64,000 nucleotides of DNA from Chamaecrista fasciculata. Lineage: Eukaryota; Streptophyta; Magnoliopsida; Fabales; Fabaceae. How positions within the stretch are numbered: position 1 is the stretch's first letter; the number at the start of each line of letters is the position of its first letter. The stretch covers positions 341,469-405,468 of the forward strand of contig QANZ01044650.1 of NCBI GenBank assembly GCA_003254925.1, written 5' to 3'. The position numbers and the translations under genes are program-made. This document shows, piece by piece, positions 35,916-47,443 of this stretch. Under the pieces are notes generated by a model, which had not been told where the DNA came from, did no database searches, and saw nothing but the letters and a program-made list of their open reading frames with translations.

Positions 35916-38425
35916 ATGGAGGTGACGACCCAGATGACCAATGTTGATCAAATTGATTTTTTCAAGCAAGACAGTGAGGTCCCTGCGAACCCAAACGATG
36001 TCGTCGTCGTCTCCACCATTCCCAAAGAAAAAATCGACCTTTCCTTGAAGCTTTCTCTGGATAATCCCAATGGTCCAAATGCTGAAGAAATGCCTTTGAC
36101 GAGGTCTTCAACGATCGCTGGAGAACTAACTTCCATGGCTGATTCCTCTGTTCCTTCGTTGGATAGGTCTTCTTCCCTTCCCGTTGAGAGGAATCTTGTG
36201 AGGTTTGGGGATTTGCAGGCAATGAGAAGGTTGGAGACAGGGAAGAGGTGGCTGCAAGAGAAGCTAAGGAGGGCGGCGGCGGTTGCAGCCGAGGCGGCGA
36301 GAAAGGCTCCGGTGGCTGCTGATAAGCTTAAGATGGTGGCCAATCCTGCTGATGATGATTCATCTGAGAATGAGGGTAACTTCATTTTTATCTTTACTAT
36401 TTAATTTGTTGCTTTCCATGTTGTTGTTCCTTTGATTGGTTGATATTCAATTTGAATTTGGGATGAGTGCTTTTATTTCATACATGTTTGTTTCATGATC
36501 AATTTTTGTTGAGTAATCATATAAACTGGTTATGATAGATATACGAGTTCAGTTTATATTCTTTGATGGCTAAAAGTCATGAAACTAATACAGTTTAGTC
36601 ATTTTGTCCCTACAAATTAGTCCCTGTGAAATAAGCTTGAAAGGACTAAATTGTATTGCTTCTACTACTCAATGACTAAAGTGTGTAATCAAGACTGAGG
36701 GATTGAGTCGGCAACTTGTGGATCTTTTAAGTACCAAATTGTATGTTCACTCATTTTTGTTCCTCTGCTCTTTGTGTTGTTGATAATGATTGCTTTTCCT
36801 TCTGTACTTCTGGTGAATGGCATTGCATTAGAAATTTGGACTACATTTCTGTTCCCCTGGTTTTTTAAAATAAATTATATAAAGTCATTATGTGATTCTG
36901 TTTGAATTGTAGCCTAGAGATGTTGGTGAGTGATGCTGAAAAGACTAGAATAGGGAAACAATGATCTTTTCTCAGGTTGGGTAACTGAAAACCCTAACTG
37001 ATGAGATAAGGACTCTAATGAATTAAAGTAGGGTTTCTTGTTTAGCTTGAAATGCAAAGGTTGCATGCATGAAAGTGGCATTTATGGTGTTCTTGTTGAA
37101 ACATTGTCATAGAGTAAAAGAAACACATAGCCATAAAGAGAATAGTATGTTATACTATTTTGAACACGTGAAATGGCATGCAAAACTGTTTAAACTGACC
37201 GCGTTAATCATTGAACACGACAATCATGCTGTTGTGTATCACGACAATCGTGAGATTGCGTAACATACGACATTCATGATGTTGCATAACACGACAATAA
37301 TGATATTGCGTAACAACTAACAAGGAGTATCTATACATGAATAGCGCCGTTTATTGTGGAAAAAGATACGACTATTAATCTAATACACGTGTTAGGCAAC
37401 ATCAAGAGATTGATCATACAAGACAGTATACGACAAATAAAGAAATGACAAATGACAATGGATGATACCACCACTCAATTTTAAAGACTCAGAAATTAAC
37501 AAGAGATCAAGATTATCTAGTCAAATAATGTCACCCTTATAGGAAAGTAGATATGTATCCTATTAAGATAAGAGGCATTGAAATGTATTTTGAACTAAAG
37601 GTATAACTACTTAACTATTAAGTGATAATTAATATTTAAAGATGTTTTAGAGGAATTGGCATGATTGCCATGGTGTCTTTATAATTGTCAGGAAAACACA
37701 TGCAAGGAGCGGCTTGTTAGTTGTGGTAAGAAAGTAATAAAAAGTAATGTTTCTATCTCATTGGTATTTTTTCTAGTTATTTTGCTTTTCCTTTCAATAA
37801 AATCCAGTGTCTGTGTGACTCTTCCGATCTATTAGAGTCAAGGAATTAAGTTATGTACCTCTTGTTGAGTGTTACTACACTTAATCCAAATAGCATCATA
37901 TAACCATTGAAAGTGTGTTTCTACTGTGATTTTTTTCAATTGCAGGCATTTCGTTATTCATATAATCTATTTTTCACTTTCTTTTATTCATAAAGCATAC
38001 CATACACAGGTTCAAAAGGTTTGGTTGAAGTAGCAAAAGTTTCCAACATCGAAACGTCGACTGATAAGGGCAAAGACATCTTGGTTTATGCTGAAACAAA
38101 AGCTAAAGATGTAGCTACAAGGCCTGCTGATGACACTAAGTTGGAGGAGAATCCATCAAAGAAGCCTAGGGTTTCGGTTCCCAGCACTCTCAAAGCTGAT
38201 GACATGGCAATTCTGAGAAAAATGCCTAGCGTGACTACCACTGGAGATGGCCCCAATGGCAAGAGAATCCAAGGGTTTCTTTACACTTACAGGGGAGGCC
38301 AAGTCTATATTGTGTGTGTCTGTCATGGTAGCTTCCTCTCTCCAGCAGAATTCGTGAAGCATGCTGGTGGCAAGGAGGTGGCAAATCCCATGAAGCATAT
38401 CACCGTATGTTCAAGCGCTTTCTAG
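35916..38425 (+). CDS. Ninja-family transcriptional co-repressor (AFP/NINJA-like)
   Basis: Exons 35916-36375 and 38010-38425 join in phase to give 291 residues. Residues 40-48 (IDLSLKLSL) are an EAR motif, which in this family recruits TOPLESS co-repressors. A basic middle part ([34 protein letters not shown]) corresponds to the conserved B region. The C-terminal domain (about 225-286: [42 protein letters not shown]) is the family signature that binds ABI5-type bZIP or JAZ proteins. Expected role: nuclear repression in abscisic acid or jasmonate signalling; which one cannot be decided here. ATG 35916 is preferred over the in-frame 35853 because a likely acceptor lies between them. The 1.63 kb intron holds a 24-26 bp minisatellite. 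Confidence 0.9.
37215..37314. repeat. Four-unit minisatellite in the Ninja-family intron
   Basis: ACACGACAATCATG...GTTG(C/T)GTA(A/T)C units of 24-26 bp occur four times. Each unit contains a small palindrome (CAATCATGATGTTG-like), so the array can form repeated hairpins. Confidence 0.8.
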
Positions 38426-39636
38426 GTGAATGTCATTCAACCATATATAAAGAATGTATAGAGGAAAACAAAGAAATTATCCTTATCAAGTTGTCTATAA
38501 TGTCTGCACCTTTAAGAGTCTATGTAGTAGGGAAAAAATCCATCTAAGATGGTTTTTCCTTCTTATGAACATTTCAATACTTTTTTTCTTGTCTTTATAT
38601 TTTTTTTCTTAAAATTGCCTCAGTAAAGCTTAGGCAATATGATGTAGGAGATCAAACTCTTGGCAGACATATAGTATTAGTATATCTTGTATAAAAATTG
38701 GATATTAGTATCAAAGTAAAGCTTTCTATAGCTTATGATATTGACAAATGTGAACACATTTCGTGGGAACTTGTCAATTTATGACATTGACAAATGTGAA
38801 CTGTTTTCCATAGAAACTTGTCAATTTTAACCTCTACACTTATATTCCTAGGTTAAATATAATTTTTTAAGTAAATCACACCTTTTACACTTTACACTCT
38901 AATCTAATATATTACGACAAAAATAATAGAAAAAATATTTATTGACCCCATGGTATTTTCCATTCCTGATAAAATGATTTTCACGATTGAATTATTTTAA
39001 ATCTTTTAATTAGTTAGCCTTCCTTATTGGGGTGATGGGACACGTAGGATTGGGCGGTATCTCAAATTCTCAATCACACTTTATACTAGAATTTAATTTC
39101 GTCAATTTATGGCTAATTTTTAAAATTTAATATTATTTTCGGGTGTGTAAGGGCTAATTCTATGGCTTTCTCACCCCTATATGTTTTGAATTATAGTTTT
39201 ATCTCCAGCATTACTTACAACATTGAAATGTACAAAAAATCACTCAAATTTAGCATGAGCTTTTCTCTTCTGTAATTCTATCTAAAACTTGAAAGGTGAA
39301 TTGCAAACTGCATTTCGAATTATATTAGCTTCCATATGCATCAACTCTAAAATCATCGATTGACAAAGCATAAAATTCTACTTTCTACAAATAGATTAAA
39401 AAAGGAAATTGGCCACATTCACGAATATTAATAATTAATACCCATCAACTAAAGCTGTGAATCCATACGATAAATACTTGATCAGCATCGAGAGCTGTAG
39501 TGAGTACTAACAACTTCCAAAGTGCATAATGTGCTACGAATTCATATATACATCATAACCACTAAGAAAATTCAAAAGCTGATAACCAAAAGATCTAAGA
39601 ACTGTAAATCAATGTATCCATCTTGATTCCTATTTC
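38426..39636. other. Convergent 3' flanks of the Ninja-family and RPA1 genes
   Basis: The genes point toward each other across 1.2 kb. No further gene is seen. A local direct repeat (TATGACATTGACAAATGTGAAC-like) occurs at about 38736 and 38782. Confidence 0.5.
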
Positions 39637-42600
39637 TCAATGAGAAACACTCATCTTTGAAATGTCTTCCAGCATAATTCTTGACTCAGCCGCAAAATCA
39701 ACAGGAGCAATTGCTCGGGCTGTTATCCTCTGCCTCTTCTCGTTGTTGTATTCGTTCTGAGAAACACTGACCCGGAAAAGATGAGGGGTCCAAGTAGCTT
39801 GTTTCAATTTCGTTTGATATGGATTATCTTCTCCCTCCTAAGATCAACAAAACATTAAAAAAAGAAAAAGAACCATGATGTCACTCCAATAATCCTAACA
39901 CAAGTTTCTGAGAGTCTACCTGTGATTTGAGACTATCCAACTCATTAGCAGAACACCCAACAATAGTCTCGGCCTCGTCATTGAAGACAGATATGTAAGC
40001 TTCTCCACTTGCATCAGAAGCTTTTACAACCATGATGTATCTGAAAAAGTTGGAACAGTATGAAAATTTTGAAGATGTGATATGTGATCCAAAGGGATTA
40101 CACTTCGAAAATCAGCAACATCCCAGCCCCAAGACAAATATACATCCAATTGCAGGATGTTGATTGCATTACCTTAAACTGCTTTCTACATTTTTCTGAC
40201 AGCCTTCACACCAATACCCACCGCCAATGGACTCGGTGACTTTTTTGTTGCATGTTTGACAAGCACGGTACCACATGTTCTGGTCTGGCTTAACAAAGCT
40301 TATTATATGTGCTCTAATACTAAAGAACGCAGGCTGCCAAAACAAACAAGAGACTTGATAAAGCTCAAGATTAAGTTAACCAAGACAATCCACTGAAATC
40401 ATTTTGTTTGAGTAATTTCATTGATAAGAACTTTTTTTACCTTATCTTCTCCTAAAGATTTGTTTGAGGTTATCTGAGCTAGTGAAACTCGGTCAGAGTA
40501 CACTGATCTCAGTCCATTTTTGGAAGCAGGACTTGAGCCAGAGCCTACAGAAGCCATTGAAGCATCCTTACCTTCGGAGTCATACCTGTTGACAAGATAT
40601 TATGACTAAGATTTCCATAATAACACAACTAGAGAAAAGTAGTTTTCTGGAATCTAACATACCAGCATCTAAGCTTTTTTGCTTCAGGTATTTCAGGATC
40701 AATCAGAAAAACGCTTCTGCTAATAGTTGACAAAGACACACCTGAAAATTAAAGAGATCCAAATGCGTTAAATATAAGGCTCATGCTGTCATTATATGCA
40801 ATGAGTTTAGAAGCTAAAAGCTTAAGCAAACCTTGAAAATCCCCAACCCTCAGGGATTTAATTGCAACTATTGGAGATTTATCAGCAATGTCCAGCAACT
40901 CTTGCCCTATATTAGTTGCAAGCTCATTCCACAAAGACACAACCACTGTCTTCTTGCTGCAAATGAAATGTTGATATTTTAGAATATTCAGTATAACATG
41001 AAAGAACAAATGCTAATCACATGGAAAGATAGTGGATACGAACGTTTCATCAGCAATAGTAATATCACGCTTTGGAACACTCTCGTTGTTGCTCTTTCTA
41101 CGAATGCTCATTGTTGGAGAAACATTCTGGACCACTCCAATGACATCTGGAATTTATAGGCAGATACTTAGAAGTGCGTTTATTTAATTTTAGAAAAAAA
41201 AAACACATAAAAACAGATATGCTATGCCTTCTAGATAATACTCACCAACAAGTTCATTCCTACCAACAAAAGGACCCAGCTGATCAACCTGGACAAAATT
41301 AAACTTCGTTTCTGGAACAAAACTTTCTTCATTGGCAGCCTCTTCCACCTCAGAATTCTCATTCAATGTCATTTCATAATCATTTTGGACAGTTTTGAAC
41401 TGCTTGTTAGCAACTTTTAAAGTTCCCTTTGAAATGTAGTAAACCTTCCCTAGTACAAATCTCTCATAAAATTTCCTGGCAGCCTCATTGAACATTGTTG
41501 CTTGAATTTGAGTGCCCTGCAATATTACGCCCAAATTTCAAATCAAGAACTGTAAATTTATTCAAACATTCAATCATTAAATTAAGGAATTTATTAGAAG
41601 ACTTACATCTTCATCTGTCAATTCTACGTTGAAGACACAACCTTCCCCTCTAGCATTCTTATAGGTACGCATATTCCCTTTGCTTGTAACGCGAACCTTT
41701 ATTGTCCAATTGCCCTGATAGGGGTTTAAGGAAACAAGAGGATGCACTCTGCGTGTCATGGCCATTCGTGCAGTAGGAGCCATGCTGAGACACCATTTGA
41801 AAATGTTGAATGCTCAGAGTTAGAACCGTTGAACATGAAAATTATAAATCTATTTACTCATCATGGATTATATAAGAACGAGATAGCAAGCACACATACT
41901 TTCTATGTTGTTCATGTACAATCTGAGCAGCAGATTTCGCCACTATTTCTTGTTTTGGTCTCAAAATAATACCAGCTCCTTCACTTTTTACATCGCGTTT
42001 GACTTCACCGCCTTGCTTTGGCTTCAGAATAATACCGGCTTCCTCGTTCTTGACTTCTGTTTTAATTTCCATTTCAAGTGCAGGGGAGACCGGTTCACAT
42101 TTTGTGACAATAAGATATCTGAAGCACAAAAAGAATATCAGTAAAATCAACAAAAGTAGCTCATACATTGAGCCATTTACTTGGTACGTCGAAAACACTC
42201 CTTACTTCTCTGATTTATTTGGGATGTCGTTGAGGGTATAGTCAAGAATGCGGATAAGACCCAGGTTCTGAATATTTCCTGAAATGACCTGAGAATTCTG
42301 GTTTGAAGGAAGAATTGCTCTCAACTTCATCTTTCCATCACTGGCAGTAAACCTATTGGCGGATCGACAAACGACCATGTCAGTACTTTATAGATCTTAT
42401 AACAGACAGAAAAAGAAGTCATCATACACCCAAAAATTATAAACAATAAACGAATTTCATTTCCTCCAGGTAAATACAACGAATCAGAGATCCTAATGTC
42501 AAATCAAACAATAAACAGCCATCAACTTAGGCTCAGATCAAAAGCTTGAGCATGAACGCGATAAAGTATAACTCCAATAACTTCAATTGACAATGGGTGC

Positions 42601-42871
42601 GAATCATTTAACATAATAAAATGAAAGTGCGAAGAAACCCCCTTTTACATCCCCAAAATTCTAGCAAAGAAACATATGATCTACACAGATTAAACAAAAG
42701 TCATGGGAAAGCAAACTGCAAAAGGCGAAGGATGAAGACTCACATGTATCTGTTACCGCTTTGCTTGAGATCCAGAACTTGAACGACAATCTCAGGGAGC
42801 TCCGAAGAAGAATCGGGAGAAGGGTTAGCAAGCAATATAGAAATCGCATCTGGGGTCACTGATTTCGCCAT
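39637..42871 (-). CDS. RPA1: Replication protein A 70 kDa DNA-binding subunit (RPA1)
   Basis: Large subunit of the single-stranded-DNA-binding RPA trimer used in replication, repair and recombination. Twelve exons (42871-42744, 42352-42206, 42118-41900, 41784-41607, 41516-41246, 41146-41044, 40956-40832, 40741-40663, 40585-40441, 40333-40173, 40040-39920, 39837-39637) keep phase throughout and give 625 residues. Domains: N-terminal OB fold (about 7-105), DBD-A (about 175-275, from VHPLVSLNPYQGNWTIKVRV), DBD-B (about 310-410, with ITIADETKKTVVVSLWNELA) and DBD-C (about 465-610). The zinc ribbon is CxxC at 490/493 and CxxC at 507/510. The linker has a tandem pair, VKNEEAGIILKPKQ (114-127) and VKSEGAGIILRPKQ (135-148). 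There is no CCHC extension after DBD-C. Plants have several RPA1 paralogues; the subtype is not assigned. Confidence 0.96.
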
Positions 42872-42983
42872 TTCTCTTGGGAAAGCTGTAAGCGATTTAG
42901 GGTATTTGGAAGACGAATGAAGAATGATATGAATACAGAAGCGAAGCGAGAGTGAGGGAGTGTTTTAGTATAAGTGGATTTCT

Positions 42984-43113
42984 GGCGGGAAATGCTTTTC
43001 GAAATGATTTTCTAGCGCCACGATTGAGTTTTGGATTTGTTTTTGTTTTTAATTACAAGTTTTCATTTTGGTTTCGCGGTACCATTTTTAAGCAGCGTTA
43101 AGTGGCGCCAAAA
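42984..43113 (-). promoter_or_regulatory. E2F-type sites upstream of RPA1
   Basis: On the minus strand, TTTCCCGCC (complement 42984-42992) and TTTTGGCGCC (complement 43104-43113) match the plant E2F consensus TTTSSCGC. They lie about 113 and 233 bases before the RPA1 ATG, where S-phase genes usually carry them. A third weaker TGGCGC lies near 43014-43020. Function is inferred. Confidence 0.7.
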
Positions 43114-43139
43114 TGTATTTTCCTTTTTTCCTTTTTTAC

Positions 43140-43680
43140 CCTTAGTGCAATTTTTGTGTCAAATGGTCATTCCGGTCCTAAATACATTTCCTAATGTTTA
43201 TTTTAGTCCTTTATGTTTCAAAATGTTCAAATTGATATTATATGTTGGCAAAATACTTCATTTTGGTCCCAAACTATTGAATATGATCATATTTTTCTTA
43301 TTTTCACGTTAAAATGTGATGAGTTCATAGCTACGTATTGCTCTGAAATAGTAATTTTTATATCTAATTGGGGTAGTCACTAAACAAGGTCAAATCAATC
43401 TCAAAAATTGAAAAATATACCTCTTGTTTCACTGTTAAACAAACAAAATTGATTATATTTTTCTAGTTTCAAGTTCAAATGTGACGACTACGAGTTACTT
43501 TTAACAAGTCATTTAAACTTGAAATGAATAACGAAAAAAATATGACCAAATTCAATAATTTGATATGAAACAAAAACATTTTACTAACATTTAAAATTAA
43601 TTTAAATATTTTAAAACATAAAGAACTAAAATGAATATTATTACATACAGTTAAAATGACCCTTCGACTTTTTTGGTTTT
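43140..43680. mobile_element. Foldback MITE-like element behind the RPA1 promoter
   Basis: The left half (AATGTTTATTTTAGTCCTTT, then CAAACTATTGAATATGATCA) pairs with the right half (TATGACCAAATTCAATAATT, then AAAGAACTAAAATGAATATT). Similar sequence is split around 49735-50700. Target duplications were not determined. The frame 43031-43312 covers the left arm and is not a gene. Confidence 0.6.
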
Positions 43681-44440
43681 AGGAAACCAACCAAAATTTG
43701 CGCTAAAACCTTGTATTGCATGATTAATATTATAAACGACTTTAGGATAAATTGATGTATAATCACCGTGACCGTGTATTTATCTCTTAAAAGTTAAAAC
43801 ATTTGGGAGAAAAAAACTAAATAATTTATAAAATCAGAAAATGTAATCAAAAATAAATTTGAATTAAGGCAACATTAATTATTTTCACAGCGTAGTTAAT
43901 ATAGTATAATGATTTGGATTCGACAGTGATATTTTCCAAAACAAACAAAAAGTATTTTATTTTTAATATTATAAAACCTGCATATCTTTATAATTTAACT
44001 TTTCATTCGCTGGTTGTAATGAAATTTGCGACGCCCTCCGATTGTTGAATGTTATGAATTTATATAAGAGAAAATCGGACTCCAAAACTTATTGTATTCG
44101 AGTTCTATCAAGTGCTGAGTCACGATACTGAAGAAAAAATTATTTATTTTTTTTATTTTCAATGTTAGTCATTATTTTGTTTATAAATTTGTTTTTCTTT
44201 TAAGTGGCCTACATATGGCCATGTTTTTTATTTTTCTAAAAAAATGACTTTGAAATCTCGAGAGTGAGATAAATACCTATGGTTTATTCTAATGGTAGCA
44301 TGCCATGAGAAATATGCTTCATTTGATTAACGGACCCATTCCCTTTCATAAAAGCCTTTCTAGTAAAGCATACATGGCAAATTTTAGACAAGTCTCAATC
44401 TGTAGTATCTCAATGAGTTCTGAATAAGTATATCACACCG
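43681..44440. other. AT-rich intergenic sequence
   Basis: No gene or defined repeat is seen. It may include host sequence and degraded 5' parts of the following LINE. Confidence 0.4.
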
Positions 44441-44449
44441 CACTCATAT

Positions 44450-45440
44450 TTTGATTTCAAACCCGGCACCTCGAAATCATTTGTTTGGAAGGGTGTCAAA
44501 CAATATGGTCACATCATTACAGATCATCTTAAGTGGAGACTTGGGAGGAGGGACAAGATTGATATCAGAAGCAAGTTTTGGGGGGGCCACATCGATGGGC
44601 CACCTACGGGGGTGATGGTTAATGACTTATTGGATTACACTACATATACTTGGGATCATCATAAGATAAATCTGGTCGTTTCTGCCACGGATGTGGAGAC
44701 GCTTCCCAACACTCCGGGACCTATGCGTTATGTTCCACATTCGTGGATTTGGACTCTTATTGCCACCGGGTCGTACACCACAACAACGGGTTTTGAGCTA
44801 CTTCATCGTGTAGACCGTCCGGACAATGGTAATAACACTCAACAGAGTTTCCCTTGGAAGGATTTATGGAGGACAAAAGCTCCTATGAGGGTGTTGCTGA
44901 CCGTTTGGAAGATCTTTAATGACGCTCTTCCGACTTACACGAATCTAAACAAACACCATCTTCACTGTGAGATTGTCTGTCCTTTCTATGGTGAGAATGA
45001 TGATTCAATTTCTCACATGTTATTGCGTTGCCGTTTTTCTAGAACTGTTTGGTTTGGACTACCATTTTCGATTAGAACGGACTTTGGGAATCAACAATTC
45101 TACAGTTGGCCGAGGTTTTGGATTCTTCGATGGCGGAGAAATAGAAACCTCTTTGAAGAGGCTTGGTTGACGATCCTGGTGGGGCTTGATGTGATTTGGA
45201 AATGCAAGAATGACATCATCTAGTAAGGCGTGAAGGCAGTGCCATTTACGACAATTGGGTCCATTATTGCTTCTATAAGTTTTTATGTTTGTGTTGATAA
45301 TCGGACTACAGATACGTCTGTTGAAACTTTGTTTACGTCTCATGCTATTGCGTCCTCAAGCTATAATCAAAGTCTTTCCCCTTAGTAGATACTTAGGGGT
45401 TAGGGATTGAGGATAATACGTTTGTGTTACTCTCCATTTT
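44450..45440 (+). pseudogene. LINE 3' fragment with RT zinc-binding domain
   Basis: One frame is open from about 44450 to 45223. It includes FVWKGV, GVMVNDLL and PWKDLWRTKAPMRVLLTVWK, then a segment with LPTYTNLNKH, CPFYGENDDSISHMLLRC and RTVWF. This is the zf-RVT domain that follows reverse transcriptase in plant L1-type non-LTR retrotransposons. The reverse transcriptase and endonuclease are absent, so the copy is 5'-truncated. After the stop at 45221-45223, further residues in frame to about 45385 look like a decayed RNase H-type tail. A short TA/A-rich tail at about 45440 may be the 3' end. It is not a functional gene. Confidence 0.82.
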
Positions 45441-46440
45441 TTATATATATAAAAAAATCATCTAACAACATATGAAGACTAATTAGTTAACCTATATACA
45501 ATACAATGGTAAACAGAAAAATGAACTAAATGATTTCCCATCTATGAGCATCAACATGCCACAAATCCGATAAAAAACAAAATGGGCTAGCTACGTATAG
45601 TTAATAGCCTTAGATACTGCATTGCAGATGCAACTATATTTTTTTTTTAGTACAGATGCAATTATATATGATGCATACACAATCCGTCATTTGAAAGATA
45701 TACAAATTTATAACTTCATTTTCAGAAATTTAACTCATTTTATTATCAAAAAATTATGGAGTAAATATAGTTTAGCTTCTTAAATTATTTTTTTAAGATT
45801 ACCTTTTAGAGACAATAAACTTTAAATATATTGAGTTCACCGTATTCAAAAATTAAAAGTGTATGAATTATATGCTTAAAAGATTGAATTATCAACTAAT
45901 ATATCTTTCCAAAACCAAATTTGTACGTTACTTAGCTTGTATATATGTACATTAGCTAGAGTGTGTGTAAAAGACTTAAAATGGCACGAACAGTTAATGG
46001 TTTTGGCTTTTGGAAGCTGATATTACATCACCTAGTGCGTGTCCTAATTAGTGAGAAGGATCAATATCATTTACAGCAAGGGAAGCAACAAAACCATTTG
46101 CTAGAAGCATTTGAAGTGAGCTTTGGGGGTTGATCAGCTGCAACATTTGGTGTTTGATTAGATTTTGAGGTACTGTTCTCTCCCTCAATCTCTGTCTTTG
46201 CATCTCTCGTTTGCGTCTCTATCTTCTCTGCTTTCTCTTTTTCTTTCTTTGATGGACATGGTGGACTTTTATCTCCTCCTGATCGTCTTCACATATCAAA
46301 ACTCTACATTTCAATTATTTGTTCAACATGCATATATATATATATATGCCAAACATATCGTCACCCAAAAACTTTAAAAAGTAAAAGTAATGGTGGTATG
46401 TGATTGTGACAATGTTTAATGAGTATGAAGAGTGGGATCA
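45441..46440. other. Intergenic, no gene seen
   Basis: AT-rich, with a C/T-rich block at 46160-46260 and a TA run at 46326-46347. The frame 46165-46377 is low complexity. Confidence 0.45.
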
Positions 46441-46449
46441 TTATAATTA

Positions 46450-46822
46450 GGCCAAAGTGTACTTTTGGTCCCATAATTTTTGATGAGGCCTCAATTTGAT
46501 CCCATAACATTTTTTGTAGAACTTTTGGTCCCATATTTTTGCTCATGTCTCAATTTAGTCCCATGTTGTAATTTTGGTCCCATATCTTTAGGTCATGTTA
46601 TAGAATTGATCTCATATCTTTGCAAAAGCTTCCACATTGTACGACTGATGGGAAAACATTTTGTACATATATGAGACCAAATATGCAACAAAAAAATTGA
46701 GACCATATAATACCAATTATGCATCTGACCAAAAGATATGAGACCAAAAGTGCAACAAAAGAAGTTACAGGACCAAATTAAAATTCAAATAAAAGATATG
46801 GGAAGAAAAGTACACTTTGACC
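46450..46822. mobile_element. Mutator-like MITE, 373 bp
   Basis: The left end, GGCCAAAGTGTACTTTTGGT, and the right end, AGTACACTTTGACC, are inverted repeats. Flanks TTATAATTA (46441-46449) and TTATAGTTA (46823-46831) are a 9 bp duplication with one mismatch. Arms carry TTTGGTCCCATA units. Its left end is close to that of 49232-49631. Confidence 0.88.
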
Positions 46823-46855
46823 TTATAGTTAAGGGGTTAATAGGATATTATGATT

Positions 46856-47357
46856 GAGGAAAATATTATTTGGTCCCTCCTTTTTCGCAGTTTCAACTAT
46901 TTGATCCGTGCATTTTTGAAATCGACTATTTGGTCCCTCAAAAATTAAAAATGTCAATTCGTTAGTCCCACATGTATCATAATCGTCAACTATCAGACGT
47001 TAAATGTCACTTTGGCATCCTAATCATCTAAACCAATTGAATTAGACCAACAAACACAATTAAATTAGCCTAAAATTGAGTTAGACTCAAATATTTGTAT
47101 TACACGTGAAGCTTCCAAAATGCATAAATTATTGAATTATTCTCAAATCTCAAACCCTAAGTGGTCCAAAATAGTTAAATATGTGATATTTAACGTGTTA
47201 CTTGTGTACTTAACGACCAGATTATGAGTGTTGGTAACGTAGATAGGCTACAGAGACTAAGAGTTGACATTTATAATTTTTTAGGGACCAAATAGTCTAT
47301 TTCAAAAATGCAAAGACCAAATAGTTGAAACTGAGAGATGAAATAGTAAGTTTCCTC
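46856..47357. mobile_element. Mutator-like MITE, 502 bp, perfect 10 bp target duplication
   Basis: GAGGAAAATATTATTTGGTC opposes the right end, TAGTAAGTTTCCTC. Arms share AACTATTTG, TTTTTGAAAT and ACTATTTGGTCCCT with their complements. TATTATGATT flanks exactly at 46846-46855 and 47358-47367. It sits 34 bases from the previous MITE and 77 bases past the 3' end of the 272-residue gene. Confidence 0.92.
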
Positions 47358-47443
47358 TATTATGATTTTAGTTTTTGAACCTGGATAATGGATATGTGTC
47401 TGTATCCAAATCATAGGATATTATGATACAGTGAGAAGAGAGC

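Noticed and set aside
35948..36385. 145-residue minus-strand frame
   Set aside because: It is the antisense shadow of the first Ninja-family exon, whose plus-strand product has clear family motifs.
44612..45223. Functional 203-residue host gene
   Set aside because: The zf-RVT domain and truncated upstream frame show a LINE 3' remnant.
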